In this document: in pieces, positions 6,615 to 7,082 of the stretch
Numbering within the stretch: the stretch's first letter is position 1
How the letters are laid out: each line of letters opens with the position of its first letter
Origin: Actinomycetota bacterium
Lineage (GTDB): Bacteria > Actinomycetota > Actinomycetes > Actinomycetales > Microbacteriaceae
Reading direction: 5' to 3'
Assembly: GCA_009704155.1 (NCBI GenBank)
Contig: WLES01000042.1
Location: forward strand, 1-7,082
Length of the DNA: 7,082 bases
The notes under the pieces: generated by a model
What the model was told of the DNA's origin: nothing
Seen by the model: the letters and a program-made list of their open reading frames with translations, nothing else
The model's database searches: none
Made by a program: the position numbers and the translations under genes

Positions 6615-7082
6615 CACTCGACCGAAAGCTCTACGGCGAACTTCTTGACGCCCGTGTGTTTAATCCGGAATCACTCGGGAACGCGCTCGTAGCTCGGCGT
6701 CGTCGCACGCTCGCAGGCGATGACGGTCAGTTGCTGATCCTCGCCGCCGATCACACGTCGCGCGGCAAGATCTCCCTAGGCAACGACCCTCTCGCTATGG
6801 CTGACCGCTACACGCTCCTCGAGCGCCTGGTGCGCTGCCTCGCCCTGCCCGGGGTCGACGGCGTGTTGGCGAGCGCCGATGTCCTGGAAGAGTTGGCGTG
6901 GCTTGGCGCCCTTGACGGCAAAATCGCGATTGGCACGATGAACCGAGGTGGCATCATCGGGGCGCGCTGGGAACTCGATGATCGCTTGACCGCGTACGAC
7001 GCTGAGCACGTTGAGTCAATGGGGCTTGACGGTGGAAAGACGCTCATCCGCATCGACCACACTGACCCCGGCGTCGCTCGCA
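6611..7082 (+). CDS. Cgl0159-family (beta/alpha)8 protein, putative aldolase (runs off right edge)
   Basis: The first 157 codons are present; the rest lies beyond the window. The start ATG at 6611 overlaps the iolC stop by four bases, so it belongs to the same operon. LILAADHTSRG (42-52), the block PGVDGVLASADVLEEL (80-95), GKIAIGTMNRGG (103-114), a YDAE near 130 and GLDGGKTLIRIDHTD (about 138-152) match the pattern of the actinobacterial Cgl0159 family, which is regularly encoded beside iolC. The family has a class I aldolase-like barrel; K104 and K143 are candidate Schiff-base or phosphate-binding lysines, which cannot be decided from this part. A plausible role is cleavage of 2-deoxy-5-keto-gluconate 6-phosphate to malonate semialdehyde and dihydroxyacetone phosphate in place of IolJ, inferred from position. 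As I recall, the usual ADHPARG is here ADHTSRG. Confidence 0.85.
   Translation, partial: MTLDRKLYGELLDARVFNPESLGNALVARRRRTLAGDDGQLLILAADHTSRGKISLGNDPLAMADRYTLLERLVRCLALPGVDGVLASADVLEELAWLGALDGKIAIGTMNRGGIIGARWELDDRLTAYDAEHVESMGLDGGKTLIRIDHTDPGVAR

Overview
The window looks like a chromosomal segment of an actinobacterium, plausibly Microbacteriaceae or a relative. This rests on fairly high GC by eye (upper 50s percent), densely packed genes, an actinobacterial-type LytR-CpsA-Psr protein, and a Cgl0159-family protein inside an inositol (iol) cluster. The exact taxon cannot be fixed from the sequence. There are no RNA genes, mobile elements, CRISPR arrays or long gene-free stretches.

Region 1 (1-1757, all minus strand) is a cell-envelope group read right to left: a 135-aa four-helix membrane protein of unknown function, an LCP (LytR-CpsA-Psr) glycopolymer transferase, then the first 62 codons of a TupA-like ATP-grasp protein that runs off the left edge. 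The small gaps (15 and 41 nt) suggest one transcription unit concerned with a surface polysaccharide.

Region 2 (1758-3664, plus strand) holds acetoacetyl-CoA synthetase (aacS), diverging from the envelope group. A TAGAAT box lies 6 nt before its ATG, so the mRNA is probably leaderless. It converges on the next gene with a 19-nt gap.

Region 3 (3684-7082) is a myo-inositol catabolic cluster. An inositol 2-dehydrogenase-like gene (iolG) reads leftward. An iolE-like dehydratase gene, the 5-dehydro-2-deoxygluconokinase gene iolC and a Cgl0159-family (beta/alpha)8 protein gene (cut by the right edge) read rightward with 5-nt and -4-nt junctions. Expected chemistry: IolG oxidises inositol to 2-keto-inositol, IolE dehydrates it, and IolC phosphorylates the later 2-deoxy-5-keto-gluconate. 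The Cgl0159 protein is a candidate for the aldolase step. The other iol genes would be expected beyond the right edge.

The 91-nt divergent iolG/iolE promoter region carries the best regulatory signals: a 10-nt match to the IolR (GntR-type) motif I recall from Corynebacterium glutamicum, and a near-perfect 14-nt CG-centred palindrome of LacI-family style. Both overlap promoter elements. I found no convincing wholly new system. The points most worth a second look are these operators, the leaderless aacS start, the unassigned membrane protein and the edge-truncated ATP-grasp gene.
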